Shown: positions 36,981 through 49,640, numbered from the stretch's first letter. The stretch: DNA of 64,000 nt from Oasisia sp. SBJ-2009 (GCA_964017155.1 OZ024865.1:37398926-37462925); one strand, 5' to 3'. Numbers and translations are program-made. The notes: generated from the letters alone by a model not told the origin.

Positions 36981-37070
<90 letters not shown>
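36832..37070. repeat. AT microsatellite with ACAT/CACA interruptions
   Basis: Compound AT tract abutting the right TIR of the element ending at 36827. Confidence 0.97.
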
Positions 37071-37074
<4 letters not shown>

Positions 37075-37246
37075 CCGCTGATATGTTCGCGAATGAAGGA
37101 ATAAAACAATGCGACATGCGGCATACACAAGTCCATTAGCTAGACACTGCCAGAAAGAATGGCGTCGGCAGTACCCAGAGCCAAGTAATTTGACAACTAC
37201 TGCCATCATATGTTAATGTTACTGGCTTCTTGTCTTTCTTCTACAG

Positions 37247-37393
37247 CGACCACTAGTTGTCACAATTAACGGTATTGTCACCCGCACTATTAAGTTGAAG
37301 ACTTGGACTCACCAGGGAGTTGTACTTTTCCGTTCCTACACTCCCTACCTAGAAAAGACTGTGTTTCACAACACTCCTCCGTACAACTTGTAA
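37247..37393 (+). CDS. Candidate plus-strand terminal exon, unknown product
   Basis: Strong acceptor (TCTTGTCTTTCTTCTACAG) followed by 48 open codons and a stop at 37391-37393. The product includes RPLVVTINGIVTRTIKLK, then VVLFRSYTPYLEKTV. Strand-like alternation and better third-position GC than the flanks suggest real coding. It lies antisense within an intron of the minus-strand receptor gene. No upstream partner exon or family was recognised. Confidence 0.33.
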   Translation, partial: RPLVVTINGIVTRTIKLKTWTHQGVVLFRSYTPYLEKTVFHNTPPYNL

Positions 37394-37414
37394 AGCTGCC
37401 AGATGATCATAATT

Positions 37415-37572
37415 TTAAGTATAATTTTAAACGTAATTTTAAATATAAGTTTTAATAAATTGTCTATTATAATGTTTAATATAATTATAAATGTAATTTT
37501 AAATATAAGTTTTAATAAATTGTCTATTATAATGTTTAATATAATTATAAATGTAATTTTAAATATAAGCTT
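37415..37572. repeat. 60-bp tandem repeat
   Basis: Positions 37441-37500 and 37501-37560 are identical, with partial copies on both sides. The unit is AT-rich and contains AATTGTCTATTATAATG. Confidence 0.96.
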
Positions 37573-38067
37573 AAAGGGTCACGAAATTGACGTGGTTTCT
37601 TTAGTTTTTATTACAAAATCATGTTAGACAGTATAACGTATACCTATTACTGACCGCCCAAAGGTATTATAACGAAGCAGAACTGACTTCATAATTTTAT
37701 CCGTCGAACCGTAACATTTATTGACCCCAAATGTTGAAAGTACATCAATTTCGTTAGTACATTTATACAAGCATACAAACACACATATTATAGCATGTTC
37801 ATATACTAACATAAGTATATACGGTAGGCCTACAATACATACAAAGGTGTGCACTTGTAGTAATTCGTGTTGAACCAAAATAAAATAAAACCCGCAATCA
37901 TATATTATTTACAAACTGGGGTCGGTAGCTTATATTACGACAATAATGTCGCTGTCATAGGAGCCACCATAATGTCATTGTATAAAGTAGAATGGTCCTT
38001 AGTATACAATATGTCTATCTCAAATGTTTATTTGGAAGTGTTAGCTTTAAGTAATGAACATTAACAT
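37573..38067. other. Intron, no feature recognised
   Basis: No coding or repeat signal that I can support. Confidence 0.45.
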
Positions 38068-40357
38068 ATATTGTATTTATTAATTTAGTTGACATATATA
38101 ACAATTTGATATAGTACATATATCGCTGTAGTTGTTTACCAAACATGTTTTTATATAAATTATAAAGCCACGCAAGCTGTGAGTGTATACTTTGTTTTTA
38201 ATTGCATCATCTATAGTATGTGAGAGGCTGTGTCTGAGACATTTAATTGCAAATTCATGCATAGCTCTAAAAGTATGTATATTATCTTTTACACGTGTAT
38301 TATAATTGTGTATATTAATACTTGGTATAATTTGCCAGCTTAGTAAATACGAAGGTAATTGTTTATGAATGTGTTTAAAATACATTTTGTATTCTTGTCA
38401 CTTTAACATATCTTCTCTTTTCAGTAGTTTAATTCTTTGGAAAAGTGGTTCTGTGTGTGTGTATTTAACGTTATTATTCGCATAACCTTCTTTTGGATGC
38501 TTGTAATTCTATTTCTTTGATATCCCCAAATCATAATACAATAATTTATATGTGATAATATTAAGGTGTTATATAATAACACTTTTATGTCTAATGGTAA
38601 TACATATTTTAATTTGTTTAATACGCCAATTGTTTTTGAACACTTATTTGATATTTTCTCCAATCTAGATTAGTGTCTAAAGTAAATCCTAAAAATTTAA
38701 TTAATCTACTCTTTCAATATTATATATATATATATATATATCATCTATTTTAAAAACCATATATTTAGTTTTGCTTTTATTTAATAATAATTTAATAATA
38801 TTTAGCTATTCATTAATTTTGTAGAGTTCTTCATTTATTATGGTTTCTGTACTTTTATTATCGAGTGTCATTTCGATCAGAGAATTTAAATAGGTAGATA
38901 ATGTAATGTCATCGGTATACATAACAAAATTAAATAATGGAATAGCTTATGAAAAATCGTTTATATAAATAATAAACAATACTGGTCCTAAGACAGAACC
39001 TTGTGGGACACCGATTGTTATAGGTAAGATGTCTGAGTTGTTTTGTTCAATTTCAGTATATTATTTTCTGTTTTGTAAGTAACCTTTGAACAAATGCAAT
39101 GCTGGGCCATTTAGGCCATAGTATGCTAATTTGTTTTGTAAAATGTCTAGGTCAATATTGTGAAATGCCTTTGATAGGTCAAGAAATACATTAATTGGTA
39201 TAGCATTTTTATCCATTTTAGTCACAATTCTATCAGTTAGCTCAATCGCAGTGTATTCTGTTGAATAGTTAGCTCTAAAACCATACTGATTATCATTTAA
39301 AAAAATTGTTCGTTGAAATATGAATATAATTGTATAAAAATAAGTTGTTCTAATACTTTAGAAATGGTAGGAAGAAAAGAGTAAAAATTGGTTTATTAAT
39401 AGTATTAGTGATTTTAAAATTACAGGTTCAATTACTTAGAGTAGTTTTGTTGAAATACCATCACATCCACAGCTGTGTTTTTGTGGGAAGGTTGTTTATA
39501 GTTTTCCTCACAGTTTCTTCGTCAATATGTTCAAACCTTAAATGTAGAAGTTACATTTTTATTTAAATAATAACTGTATTTTGTTGCTACCTTTGTATTT
39601 AATCCCTTGTATAAAGGACGCTCCTATATTTGTAAAATAATTATTACATTTATTTGCAATATCCTTTTTATCAATTATTTTGGTATCATTGTCTGTACAA
39701 AATAATGGTAGTTTTTAAATTAATTAATTTTCGTTTTTAAATCGAATAAATATGTTTTCAAAATATACTTTTTTTGACTGCACGAATGCTATGTTGTAAT
39801 ATTGTATTATATGTTTTTAGATTTATGTAAATAATGTCATAGTTAGAAGAATTTGGATGTGTCAATATTAGTAGTTCATACAATTTGTCTCGATATTGTA
39901 TTGATCTCAATATTCCTTGAGTAATCCACATAGATTTGTTATGTTTGTACTTATTAAATGTCACCAGCTTGGTTGGCATATGCTTGTACTTTGCCCTCAC
40001 AATATCATTAAATACGATGTCATAATTTAAATTTGCATCTGCATTTGGTTTTTTTTTTAGCTTGTAAGTATCATACGACTTAATTTAATTTTTTATTTTA
40101 TGCATTGCGTCGTCGTTTAATACATTTTTTTTTTATTTAGAGCGGGTTCTGTCTTGAATGAGGTGTTTATAAGCATGACATACGGTTGATGATCAGAGAG
40201 TTTCTTAATGAGAATCCCGGCAGTACTTTAGATAACATAGATTGACTAAGTTTGCAAAAGAAATCATCATTTAAAGTACCGTTTGTTCTAGTAAATCTTG
40301 TAGGAAAGGTATTCTGTGGGAATAGACTATGTGATATTAAGGCGTCAAAATAACTAC

Positions 40358-40390
<33 letters not shown>

Positions 40391-40880
40391 TTTAATTTCA
40401 GCAAATTTATATTAAAATCACCTGCAATGATTATACTATTTTTACAAATGTGTTCTAATGATGACACTATGGAGGAAAATTCATTTATAAAAACATTTTG
40501 GTTATCATTTGGTGTTCGTGGAGGTCTGTATATGTTTCCGATCGTTATGCTTTTAGAGAGATTACCACCATTTATTTGGACTATTAAGCCTTCCCAGTGC
40601 TCATACATATTTAGTTTTAACTTGACCTCAGATCAATAGTTATTGTCGTCATATACGATTAGCCCTCCATTTTCACTGCATGTTTTACCTTGGGCAATAC
40701 AGTCATAACCATGTAAGGAAAATTGTGATAAGTCATCGTTTTCTGATGTCCGTGTTTCCTGTAAGCAAATTACATTAATTGTTGTACTAATTAGCTCTTC
40801 TATGAAAGCCTCCAATTCATAACATTTAGAATTTATTGATTGACATATCACTTTTATTTCAAAAACCAGAAATGGCACAT
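38068..40880 (-). mobile_element. Near full-length but decayed non-LTR retrotransposon (EN-RT)
   Basis: On the minus strand the domains follow in order. Endonuclease: 40878-40633 (NVICLQETRTSENDD) and 40608-40357 (TIGNIYRPP; SIIIAGDFNINLL). Linker: 40000-39758. RT: about 39200-38900 ([22 protein letters not shown]; a YTDD variant of FADD near 38925). C-terminal segment: 38663-38421 (SHINYCIMIWG). AATAAATAC near 38080 marks the 3' end. Frames are interrupted by stops, shifts and small AT tracts (38719, 40361), so it is inactive. Confidence 0.85.
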
Positions 40881-41155
40881 AAACAAAAATCTAAGCGGTT
40901 AGTACATTATAATAGGTGTAATGTATGCTGTATAACATGATTTTGCAATAACAAAACCGAACATTTCGTGTCGTTTTAAACATAATTTGAACGCATTCAA
41001 TTCAATTGAAAAAAAAATTAATTATATGTCGGATATATTATAATATTTATATATTTATTTACTGGTTTTGTAAACTAATTTATACAATAGAATTTATAAT
41101 GTTATCATTTTATCTTTTAAACATCATTGGGCATCTTATATACATTATTAGTTCA

Positions 41156-41156
<1 letters not shown>

Positions 41157-41220
<64 letters not shown>

Positions 41221-41223
41221 TAT

Positions 41224-41254
<31 letters not shown>

Positions 41255-41272
41255 ATATGTATATATATATAT
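41157..41272. repeat. Interrupted AT microsatellite
   Basis: AT tract with TATATTATATATAATATA palindromic interruptions. Confidence 0.96.
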
Positions 41273-41399
41273 AAAAGCCAGATATATATTTGTCATATTA
41301 CATGTTATTGGATACAGCACTACGTGTCTCAACATGCATGTTGAAAAAGACACAAGAGAAAGAAAGCACCCTGCATAGTAACATAAAGGGCGCCGGTAA

Positions 41400-41634
41400 A
41401 CACACCCGACGACCAACGAAGAACATAAGCTGCTCTATCCACCCTAGAGCAGCCAAGGGCGGCGTGAGTCCAACGAGACGTATCAGAACAGACAATGCAA
41501 GGGATTCTCGAGGCACATGGGAGCACTGCACCGTTCGTGAGGGTGACAGGTGTTGTGGTTTAGCAGTGAACGATACAGAACTACCGGAGCAACATTGTGA
41601 ATATTACAAAGGGCGTATTTCACGATGTGGCTAA
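41400..41634 (+). CDS. Weak candidate: small Cys-rich C-terminal frame
   Basis: A plus frame ending at 41634 codes for EHCTVREGDRCCGL, QHCEYYKG and a final RCG. Five cysteines in about 30 residues and a terminal Gly recall small secreted peptides, but there is no signal peptide, no clear acceptor and no family match. It may be accidental. Confidence 0.15.
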
Positions 41635-41749
41635 TTTATGATTAAAAAAAGAACAGTTATTCTAGGCTCCTGTTAGTAGTTTAGCACAATTAATTTCCTG
41701 AAGAAAAAAATAAATGAATACCCGTGAATGTTAATCAAGTTGGCTGTAT

Positions 41750-41925
41750 ATTATTCGAAACAAATTTCACAATTACCCAACTAGCAATGTTCGACTTACT
41801 TCTACGTTTCGACCACCATCGGCGGCCTTCTTCAGGAAGAAGGCCGCCGATGGTGGTCGAAACGTAGAAGTAAGTCGAACATTGCTAGTTGTGTAATTAT
41901 GAAATTTGTTTCGAAAAATTATTCC
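41750..41925. repeat. 175-bp near-perfect palindrome
   Basis: The arms (left from about 41750; core GACTTACTTCTACGTTTCGA, CCACCATCGGCGGCCTTCTT) mirror with only two or three mismatches about a centre at 41834/41835. Each arm carries CTGAAGAAG-type and TCGAAACGT motifs, like those near the termini of Penelope-like and related elements. No protein coding. Confidence 0.93.
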
Positions 41926-42087
41926 CGTTGTCAGGTAATGGGCGTCAACAAGACATCGGATCCATCTAAGCTATGACATTATAGTAATGTTATGGTTAAG
42001 GATATTTATACAAATGTTTGTCTATGCGATGACGAAACAACGGTGCAGCACTGTTTTACCAACACCGTCATGTACTGTTTGACTTAC

Positions 42088-42300
42088 ATCGCTCCCCATA
42101 TACTTGGACTTCACATAGCGTAAGAATCACTGGTTCCACCCTCGTTACTCGGATCCTCACGATATTTGCATAGACGCCTGGGGCACAATATATGGTCCGT
42201 GTTTCGGCACTCCCGAGTGGTCCAGTTACATAGTCACATCTTTGGGCATCAGTATCCGGACCCAGCTGTCCTTCGACCTCAAATCCCCTAAGTCGCTCCG
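42088..42300 (-). CDS. Fucolectin/EGF receptor-like gene: lectin domain exon 2
   Basis: Acceptor TTTTTCTAACAG, 213 bp, phase 1 in and out, donor GAT|GTAAGT. It encodes the second half of a fucolectin/tachylectin-4/pentraxin-1 (FTP, F5/8C fold) domain: ERLRGFEVEGQLG, RCDYVTGP, TIYCAPGVYANIVRIRV and LTLCEVQVYGE. The jellyroll domain binds fucose in characterised members. The H-R-R triad and calcium residues cannot be confirmed by eye here; an R-I-R-V segment is in the right area. The C-terminal C-E-V-x-V-Y-G is typical. Confidence 0.88.
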
Positions 42301-42440
42301 CTGTTAGAAAAACACAAACCTTTACAATTCAACCGTTATTTATTATACATTATTGTTCATGTTTCACATACATAATGTGTGTTTAATATTTACTGATATT
42401 GTAGCTATGATTCGCCTATATGGCGTGTTATGCAACTTAC

Positions 42441-42650
42441 AGCAGCAGTCTCCTCTGTTAGTTATCACCACGCGCTGTATCTCGTAGACGTCACCGAGGT
42501 CAACTTCCCACCAACTTCCTTTCCTTCTCTCTGTGTGTGTGCAGCTGCCTCCTATTAGGTCACTATGTTTGTTGCCATCAACGGCATTTCTTGCTGGATA
42601 CCCATCCCATGATGACTGTTTCGCGTTCTTTCCATAAGCCACATTAACTT
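42441..42650 (-). CDS. Fucolectin/EGF receptor-like gene: lectin domain exon 1
   Basis: Acceptor ATTTTTAG, 210 bp, phase 1-1, donor GCT|GTAAGT. It encodes [45 protein letters not shown] and [15 protein letters not shown]. These are the classic first-half motifs of the FTP/F5/8C lectin fold (A-x-Q-S-S, A-V-D-G, W-W-x-V-D-L-G). The next exon completes a serine codon and continues ERLRGFEV, so the two form one intact domain of about 140 residues. Since the exon starts in phase 1, an upstream exon with the signal peptide must exist beyond 42650; I could not find it. Confidence 0.9.
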
Positions 42651-42715
42651 CTAAAAATATCATAACCACATGGAACATATACACGAAGTGAAAAACGTTT
42701 ACAATACACACACAC

Positions 42716-42807
42716 ATATATATATATTATATATAATTATATATATAAGTATATATATATATATAGGTATATATATATACCTATATATATATACCTATGT
42801 ATATATA

Positions 42808-42866
<59 letters not shown>
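42716..42866. repeat. Interrupted AT microsatellite
   Basis: AT tract with repeated ACCTATAT/ATAGGTAT palindromic interruptions. Confidence 0.97.
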
Positions 42867-42870
<4 letters not shown>

Positions 42871-43446
42871 ATACATGTGTGTTACAGACATAGGAATACG
42901 GTGAAAGTACTAAATGGAAGTAATGTAAATTATTTCCGTTAATGTTATCACATATTATGTTGTTGTATAGGAATGAACAAGGTACTCAATTAGTAAGTTG
43001 GTTATTATATCAGATGAACAAATGTAACTTTTATATTTCTGTGTTGCTTCTCTCTGTGTGCACTTAGCCACTCTTCCAACCACACCCGTCGGAAAATAAT
43101 AACATTTTGTAAACACCATTCTTGTATGAACTGTGTCCCTGGCATGGTATGCAAATTCTATGGTGCTAACATTACCGAAAATGTGGCTTTTTCGCTGTAT
43201 CTCAGCCGCTAATATTGTAGGTAAGTTGAGGGTTTTTTGAAGGCTACCTACGAAATCGTGTTGTTTGTGCGACCAAGGTTTGAGTTAGGGTTCAATTCAA
43301 GATATTGTGAATAAATAAATTCCACTGAGTTAATTTACCAACTAACTTAGGTAAATCCAGGTAAATACCAAATCAGTATTAATTTTTCTGAGTTGCCGCG
43401 CGTCAACCGCTCATGGGCTTCAAGACAATAAGTGTTCAAGCATCAT
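42867..43446. other. No feature recognised
   Basis: Intronic or intergenic DNA upstream of the lectin exons; no upstream receptor exon was identified. Confidence 0.4.
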
Positions 43447-44700
43447 TCACCACCGCTTTCACTGAAATCGTAAAAGTCGTCTTCCTCTTCACGATCACCA
43501 GTGTCCAGGAGATCAACCAGTGAGTTTGTTAATACAGGACCGCATGACCACACCGATTCCAAGACTCCATCCTCAGTCCTTTTCCACCCTTGCCCATCGT
43601 CATCGTTGGATTCGTCAGCACGCTTATATAAGGCTACGCGGCGATTGATTGGAGATGTGGCTTCAAAGGAGAGTGGTAGGGAGGAGGGCGAACCAGGTAG
43701 ACCATAGATGTGGAATTGAGTTTCTCGTCCTCACCTACCGCCTTGGCACGGACGTCGTCCACAGAAGACTGGCGGTTCTGTCCGGCAGGTGAACTCTTCC
43801 AACTGCTTCAGCACGTGATATTTGTGGTTAAATTCCTCACCGAGTTGCTTGAACCTTTTGTGAAACCTGAGGTTCTTCTGCAGCTTTTTTCAGACGCCCC
43901 ACCTTCCCCCTTCCCTTTGAAGGCACTGGTGCAGTCTTTTCCATTGAACACACACATCCCAAGAAGAGTCGGACAGTAGTATTCTCCGAGACATACTGAG
44001 ATAAGGGAAGGTGATTAGTTGTCTAGTCATTGATTGATGTTGAGATCTAAACTGCCTTTTCTGCTGCCTATCTCTTGACTTCGATCTTCTCTGCTTTATT
44101 AGTCTAGATAATTTGCCCCAATGGTTGGGCTTATCACAATTGTTGAATATTGTCCCATATGCTGGACACTGATCCAGTGTGTCATTCTGGTGGTTGCCGC
44201 CACAGGTGTGGCATTTCCTTATAGGAAGTGTTCTCATAGCTTTGACGTGTGTTCCTTGTGCCTCAGCTAATTGTCTGATATGAGCTATTGAAGCTTCGAA
44301 TGTTCTATCTGGTTCCAAGGCTTGTTCTGTGGTGAAGTATCGAGCTGTGCCTAACAGCTCTTTTTGCAATTCCATTGTCTTATGTCAATAAATTGTTCCA
44401 GCACACGTTCGTTGGACTCCCTGTCATCGCGAAAGTCGCATTGTTGTGCTTGCAATTTCAGTCTTGTGATGAAGTCGTCTACTGACTCACAATCTTGTTG
44501 TCTGTAACTCTGAAGGTACAGACGCACGACACGAAAATTGTGTTTAGGTTCGATTTGTTGTTCGAGTCTTTTCCGTATGTGATCAGGATCATGTTGTTCG
44601 GTGTCAGATAAAGTTCACGAATTGAAACATTTCAGTCCATCCTGTCCTGACAATAGCAGAATGTGGTCAATTTTTTTTTACATCTTTTACGCTAAAGTAT
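43447..44700 (-). mobile_element. Ty3/gypsy-like gag remnant
   Basis: Minus strand, about 44640-43890: a capsid-like region (LEQQIEPKHNFRVVRLYLQS; ESVDDFITRLKLQAQQCDF) followed by a zinc-knuckle region (KCHTCGGNHQN; DQCPAYG; NNCDKPNHWGK), the order of gypsy-type Gag. One frameshift or stop near 44612 and loss of a knuckle Cys show decay. Further down, 43885-43740 (FKQLGEEFNHKYHVLKQLEE; FTCRTE) and an open 90-codon acidic frame ending at 43447 (EEEDDFYDFSESGGE) may be other parts of the element or a host exon. No LTRs or pol found. Confidence 0.65.
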
Positions 44701-45100
44701 AGTTGACATTTCTGCTTAGAAAGTTAAAATATCTTAGGCAGGTCCGCGCTTGTCCAGTCCATGTGTGGCATGCATTCCGCCATATCCACACGAGTGTTCG
44801 GTGACGCCTTCTTACTACTTTTACGCGCACATTTATTTTGTCGTATTTCCGTCGCTTGTTTCAGTGATATCGAGCGGTATCATTATCGCTTGGATAGCAA
44901 GGCTTGGGCAGTCTTACATTGGTTATCTCGCCGCTGCCACCATGTAATAATTGTATGTTGTTGTACTTGAAGACAACCAACCATTTTATACAACTAGTTT
45001 AATGTTGTACATGAACACGCACTGCCATGCTGGACGATAGTCACGTGATTATTTATGCAAGTGTCTCTTGAAATGATTGACCTTATCATTACACTTATAG
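44701..45100. other. No feature recognised
   Basis: Short unique segment between two retroelement fragments. Confidence 0.4.
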
Positions 45101-45366
45101 CTGCGGACCTTCCAGTTTGACGTCGTAGCATCTAGCAGGCAACAGCCAAATTCGAAACAAACCGTCTACTTGACGAGGCGAAGAAACGGCAGAGGAGAAA
45201 GTAGAGAGATAAATCCCAACATCTTCATGTCTCCCTTTCATCCTCTTGCCCATACTGCAACAAGATCTTCTGATCAAGAATCATGAGTCACCTCAGGACA
45301 CATGGCCGACCACTGGAAGACGTCATCCTCATTTCGAGGGACTGCTGCTGATGATGATAATGGCAT
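45101..45366 (+). mobile_element. LINE 3' terminal fragment with (GATGAT) tail
   Basis: Plus-strand frames encode LDEAKKRQRR, then CPYCNKIF and SRIMSHLRTHGR. This is the decayed C2H2-like C-terminus (C..C...C.SRI...SH.RTH) of an invertebrate LINE protein. The usual 3' end, CCTCATTTCGAGGGACTGCT plus GCTGATGATGATAATG, follows. Confidence 0.55.
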
Positions 45367-48300
45367 GTTTTATACATCATCATCATCATCATGTGTGCGT
45401 GTGTGCGTATGTACGTGTGTGCGCGTGTGAGTACACACATGTTCATAGTAGCTCTCTTCGATTCACTTTATGCTGTAGAGATACAACATACATAATCTAT
45501 GATGTGCATGTGTTCGACTTTCCTGTAACACATAGGCCGATTTCAATTGAACTACGCGAATAAGTCGAGTAACCAGAGTTCCAATCGAACATCCAAGATC
45601 ACTTGCTCACGTGACCCTTCTTGACATAGATCAACAAGGTGAATCTTCAAGGCCGCTTCCCGAGTCAATCGCGGTTTGGGGACGATTCACTCGAGTAACT
45701 ACGTCATTAGCAGTAACACCCAATAGGGAACGTAGGCCCCTACCGCACAAGAAATTAATTAATAATTACACGACGCAATCATTTAACGTCACCACGTTCT
45801 ATGAATTATAACTTAAGGCCAAAAAGATTAACATCACAATTTACACACTGAACAAACGGTTAATTTATTTTATTTATTAACATATGGGGTTTATGTCAGT
45901 GATCACGATCGTCGCTGTTCAGTTAGATTACTCTCGAGGTACTGCGTGCGCAGCGTAATCCGGACACCACGTTAAGGTTTCGCGAGTAGCCCGAGTAGAC
46001 CAATCAAAGTCGACCACATATATCCATTTTGTTTACCTATTTACTTGTATAATAATGATATTCAAAGATGGAGGAATACCTTTTGATTATGTGATTCGCC
46101 AGCATTAATATTATAATTAGTCTTTCATTATATGGACGTTCTTTAAAGAAAACACTGACTTCATATTATAACTATTTCTTCCACACATTGCTGGTAAGAA
46201 CGTTCCATTCCTGACGTATCAACGTTGCATGAGGTCGCTTCATTGGCATTCGAATTATGGACATTCAGTTATTATAACTATTGTTTTAAACGGTTCCCAA
46301 TATGAATGTATGTATAATAAGTATTTGGTCTAATAAGGAACAATTGATAACATGTTACAAACGCTCACGCACATACCAGCAAATGAGAATCGGACGTAAA
46401 AGAACAGTATTTGCAGATATAATAACATCAAGCAACCGTTCATATTATTCATTCTGTCTAAGAGAAGAAACACTGAACCCTAAAACAGAGAAAAAAGGTG
46501 TCAGTATATGGAGCTACAAAGCCGTAATTTGAAACAAAACACATCACATATAATAATTGTTTTTGTTATAGTTCTTATCCGAGCATATGTTGTTTGTATG
46601 GGACATATGCTTTCTGTGTATGTGCATGTGTTTCCATGGACACTAAAAAACTAAGCAAGTTACTAAGTTCCCAAGTTAACTTGGTAACAATTGTGAAAAC
46701 GTCGCTCTTTCCATCTCGTTCAGGCGGTAAATATTATGAAATCACCACACTGACTTATTAAAATACGAATAGTTCAATATATGAAAACGCCATCTGTATT
46801 ACGCTATGAAACGAAGAAGCGTTACGAAACGCTACGTAGTTTGCACACTGACTCAAGGTCACGTGATATGAGGGTCAATACTTGGTTATTAACATTTGAT
46901 TTTACTTCAATACCGTTATGATAACACATTATTTAACTTTTGGTTTCACTGTATGGCACTTAGTGGCAGCACAAATTTCAGGTTGCACAAAATGGATACG
47001 AATCCCATGTTTTCCTGACCCTAAAAAGTCGAATAACGTTGTTAATAATAAAGCTATTGAAACAAATCAAAAAGCATTGTAAACTACACAGCAAACCAAA
47101 CCCTATCACACATTATATTAGTATTTTATTAACAAACCATAGAGAATGCGGACTGTTCCCAGATATCACAAGTTTTTTCTTGATGTCACGTCACCCAGAT
47201 GTGTAGTTCGAATGTCGAATATAATAGTCAATGACTCGCCAGTCGGACACGATCGCGAGTCGAACACTTAAATTAATAATCTCGCTTGTAATTACCGCCA
47301 TATGTAACATCGAATGCGCAAAATAGGTTTATTTGGCATTTACACATACACTTTGATTGACAAATATGCAAAATGAAGTTTGCGAACATACATTTTCAAA
47401 ATAAATAACTGATATTACACGAAATACTCATTGGCCCCTGTTGCGTAATGGTCCCTGTGCCGTATCTAAAAATAACATCTACAAATAACTCAAACGTGCG
47501 GAATACACATAGATAATATTGGTTGATTTTTCAATATGCCGATGGCTTCTTTGTACCTTTGCCATCTGGAATTAACTATCGGTTGGCAATCTTGTTAAAT
47601 TTAGTTAAACCTTGTAATTATTGCCACCACCACGTTATCATTTCGACTCGCGGCGACTTTTTGGCAAGGACATTTGTCAGCGCGACAACGTCTCGTGGGG
47701 GTATATTTTGTACGTATTTCGCCAAAATATACCTTTTTAACAGTTCATTTGCACATGTGGACTAAAATAAGTGTTACATATTATGAATATCGGTATACTT
47801 TGCAAATGTTTCTTCACATGTATTGGATAATTCGGCGTGTTTTTATTCATTTGCTCGACTCCCGGGCTGGTAAACTCATACTGTCGAAATTGTATAATTT
47901 CATCAACACGAACAATGTCACAACATGTCACAATGAATAAATGTTATCGTTGCAGTTCGTGAATTACACAGAGGAGCAAACAAGCGAATTATACCTGAGT
48001 AGCAAAAAATAAGTTTCAACTTTAAGTCTAGTTAACATTTACAATATTGTTTGATTGATAATGTATAATCAATAAATGAAACGCTTAATAGCCTTAAAGC
48101 CTTAATCAAATTTCCACGAACCCATTCATATGCACAAATCAAAATAAATACACTTTCACAATACCTGTCCTTTACTCAATAAGACCGTGTAACAAATATT
48201 GACAGTGGTCATTGATAATTACACAAATTCTACAACATCAAACTAAGCACACTCGGATATGATTGCGTGTAACGGAACTGGAAAACGACACGTGACACAC

Positions 48301-48660
48301 GCTGTTTTGAAAATACTATACCCAGTGAAATATTAAAAAGCTGCGGCGAAGGACGTGTAACTAATCATACTGAACATGTGCCCTTGAGTTGTTTACGATT
48401 ATACTAGGCCTATCCAAACGTGGTACTGACTAACTGCCATATGATAAAACACTGCACTTCATACAATCCCCATTGCAAAGTTACTTTAAATATGTTTCTA
48501 TTTTTAAATATACAACTCGCCAAAATGTTGCTGTTTTGTTTAGTAAGCCTACTGACAGTATTGTAGTACTGACCATCCAACAAAAGTGGACCGCACGGTC
48601 AACCAGCTGATTGCTATTCTTGTATGAGAAGCAAATATAAAGTTATTGCTAGAGTTAGTT
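45367..48660. other. Gene-poor interval, nothing recognised
   Basis: Contains a short (ATC)n run at 45377-45391. Open frames here are short and lack start, splice or domain support. No repeats with partners in this window were noticed. Confidence 0.5.
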
Positions 48661-48689
48661 ATGATAAGCTAGGATAATAGTTAATTAAG

Positions 48690-48777
48690 GTTATAAGTAA
48701 GGCTGGTTGGAGTTACTTGGGTTAGGGTTACGGTTAATTAGCGTTATATTTAGGGTTACTTAGCCTTAGGGTTAGTG
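48690..48777. repeat. Degenerate telomere-like (TTAGGG-related) tract
   Basis: GGGTTAGGGTTACGGTTA, TTTAGGGTTACTTAG and CCTTAGGGTTAG occur in one short stretch immediately before a GT microsatellite. It is too degenerate to be a functional telomere. Confidence 0.6.
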
Positions 48778-48906
<129 letters not shown>

Positions 48907-49063
48907 TAATATCACGCATTCGATCCATATGCATGCTCTAGCCTCTAAATAAACGGTCACGAATGTTCTGGCTTTTAGCGTTTTCTCTTAAGAAACACTA
49001 ACAGCTCGAGTGTTCGTGACCAGAATCTTGTATTTCCAGCGATTTGAATGAAAGTGTTGTCTA

Positions 49064-49426
<363 letters not shown>

Positions 49427-49489
49427 GATACACACACACATATATAATACATATATTCGTATATATTTTTTATTTACTTCCAGCCGTTA

Positions 49490-49640
49490 GTGTCTACACG
49501 GACGTATATACACTGGACTGCTGTCTCCGGGTTCAAGGCCGCTAGAGTAGCGCAGCAAGGTCAACTTCGCACAAGAGGTATAAGTTACTTCCGGTTGTCT
49601 GCTGGTTGCCGGCAATTTCGCAGTTGACCGCAGTAAAACA
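49490..49640 (-). promoter_or_regulatory. TATA-containing repeated module (copy 1)
   Basis: Minus strand contains ACCGGAAGT, TACCTCTTG and GACAGCAGTCCAGTGTATAT followed by ACGTCCGTGTAGAC. The same block order occurs on the plus strand at 54245-54393. The TATATA inside a conserved GC-rich block suggests a promoter or the 5' end of a repeat. GC-rich compared with its surroundings. Confidence 0.4.

Noticed and set aside
41756..41925. Functional hammerhead ribozyme
   Set aside because: One extra base before stem II and no recognisable stem III or cleavage site; kept only as a hypothesis.
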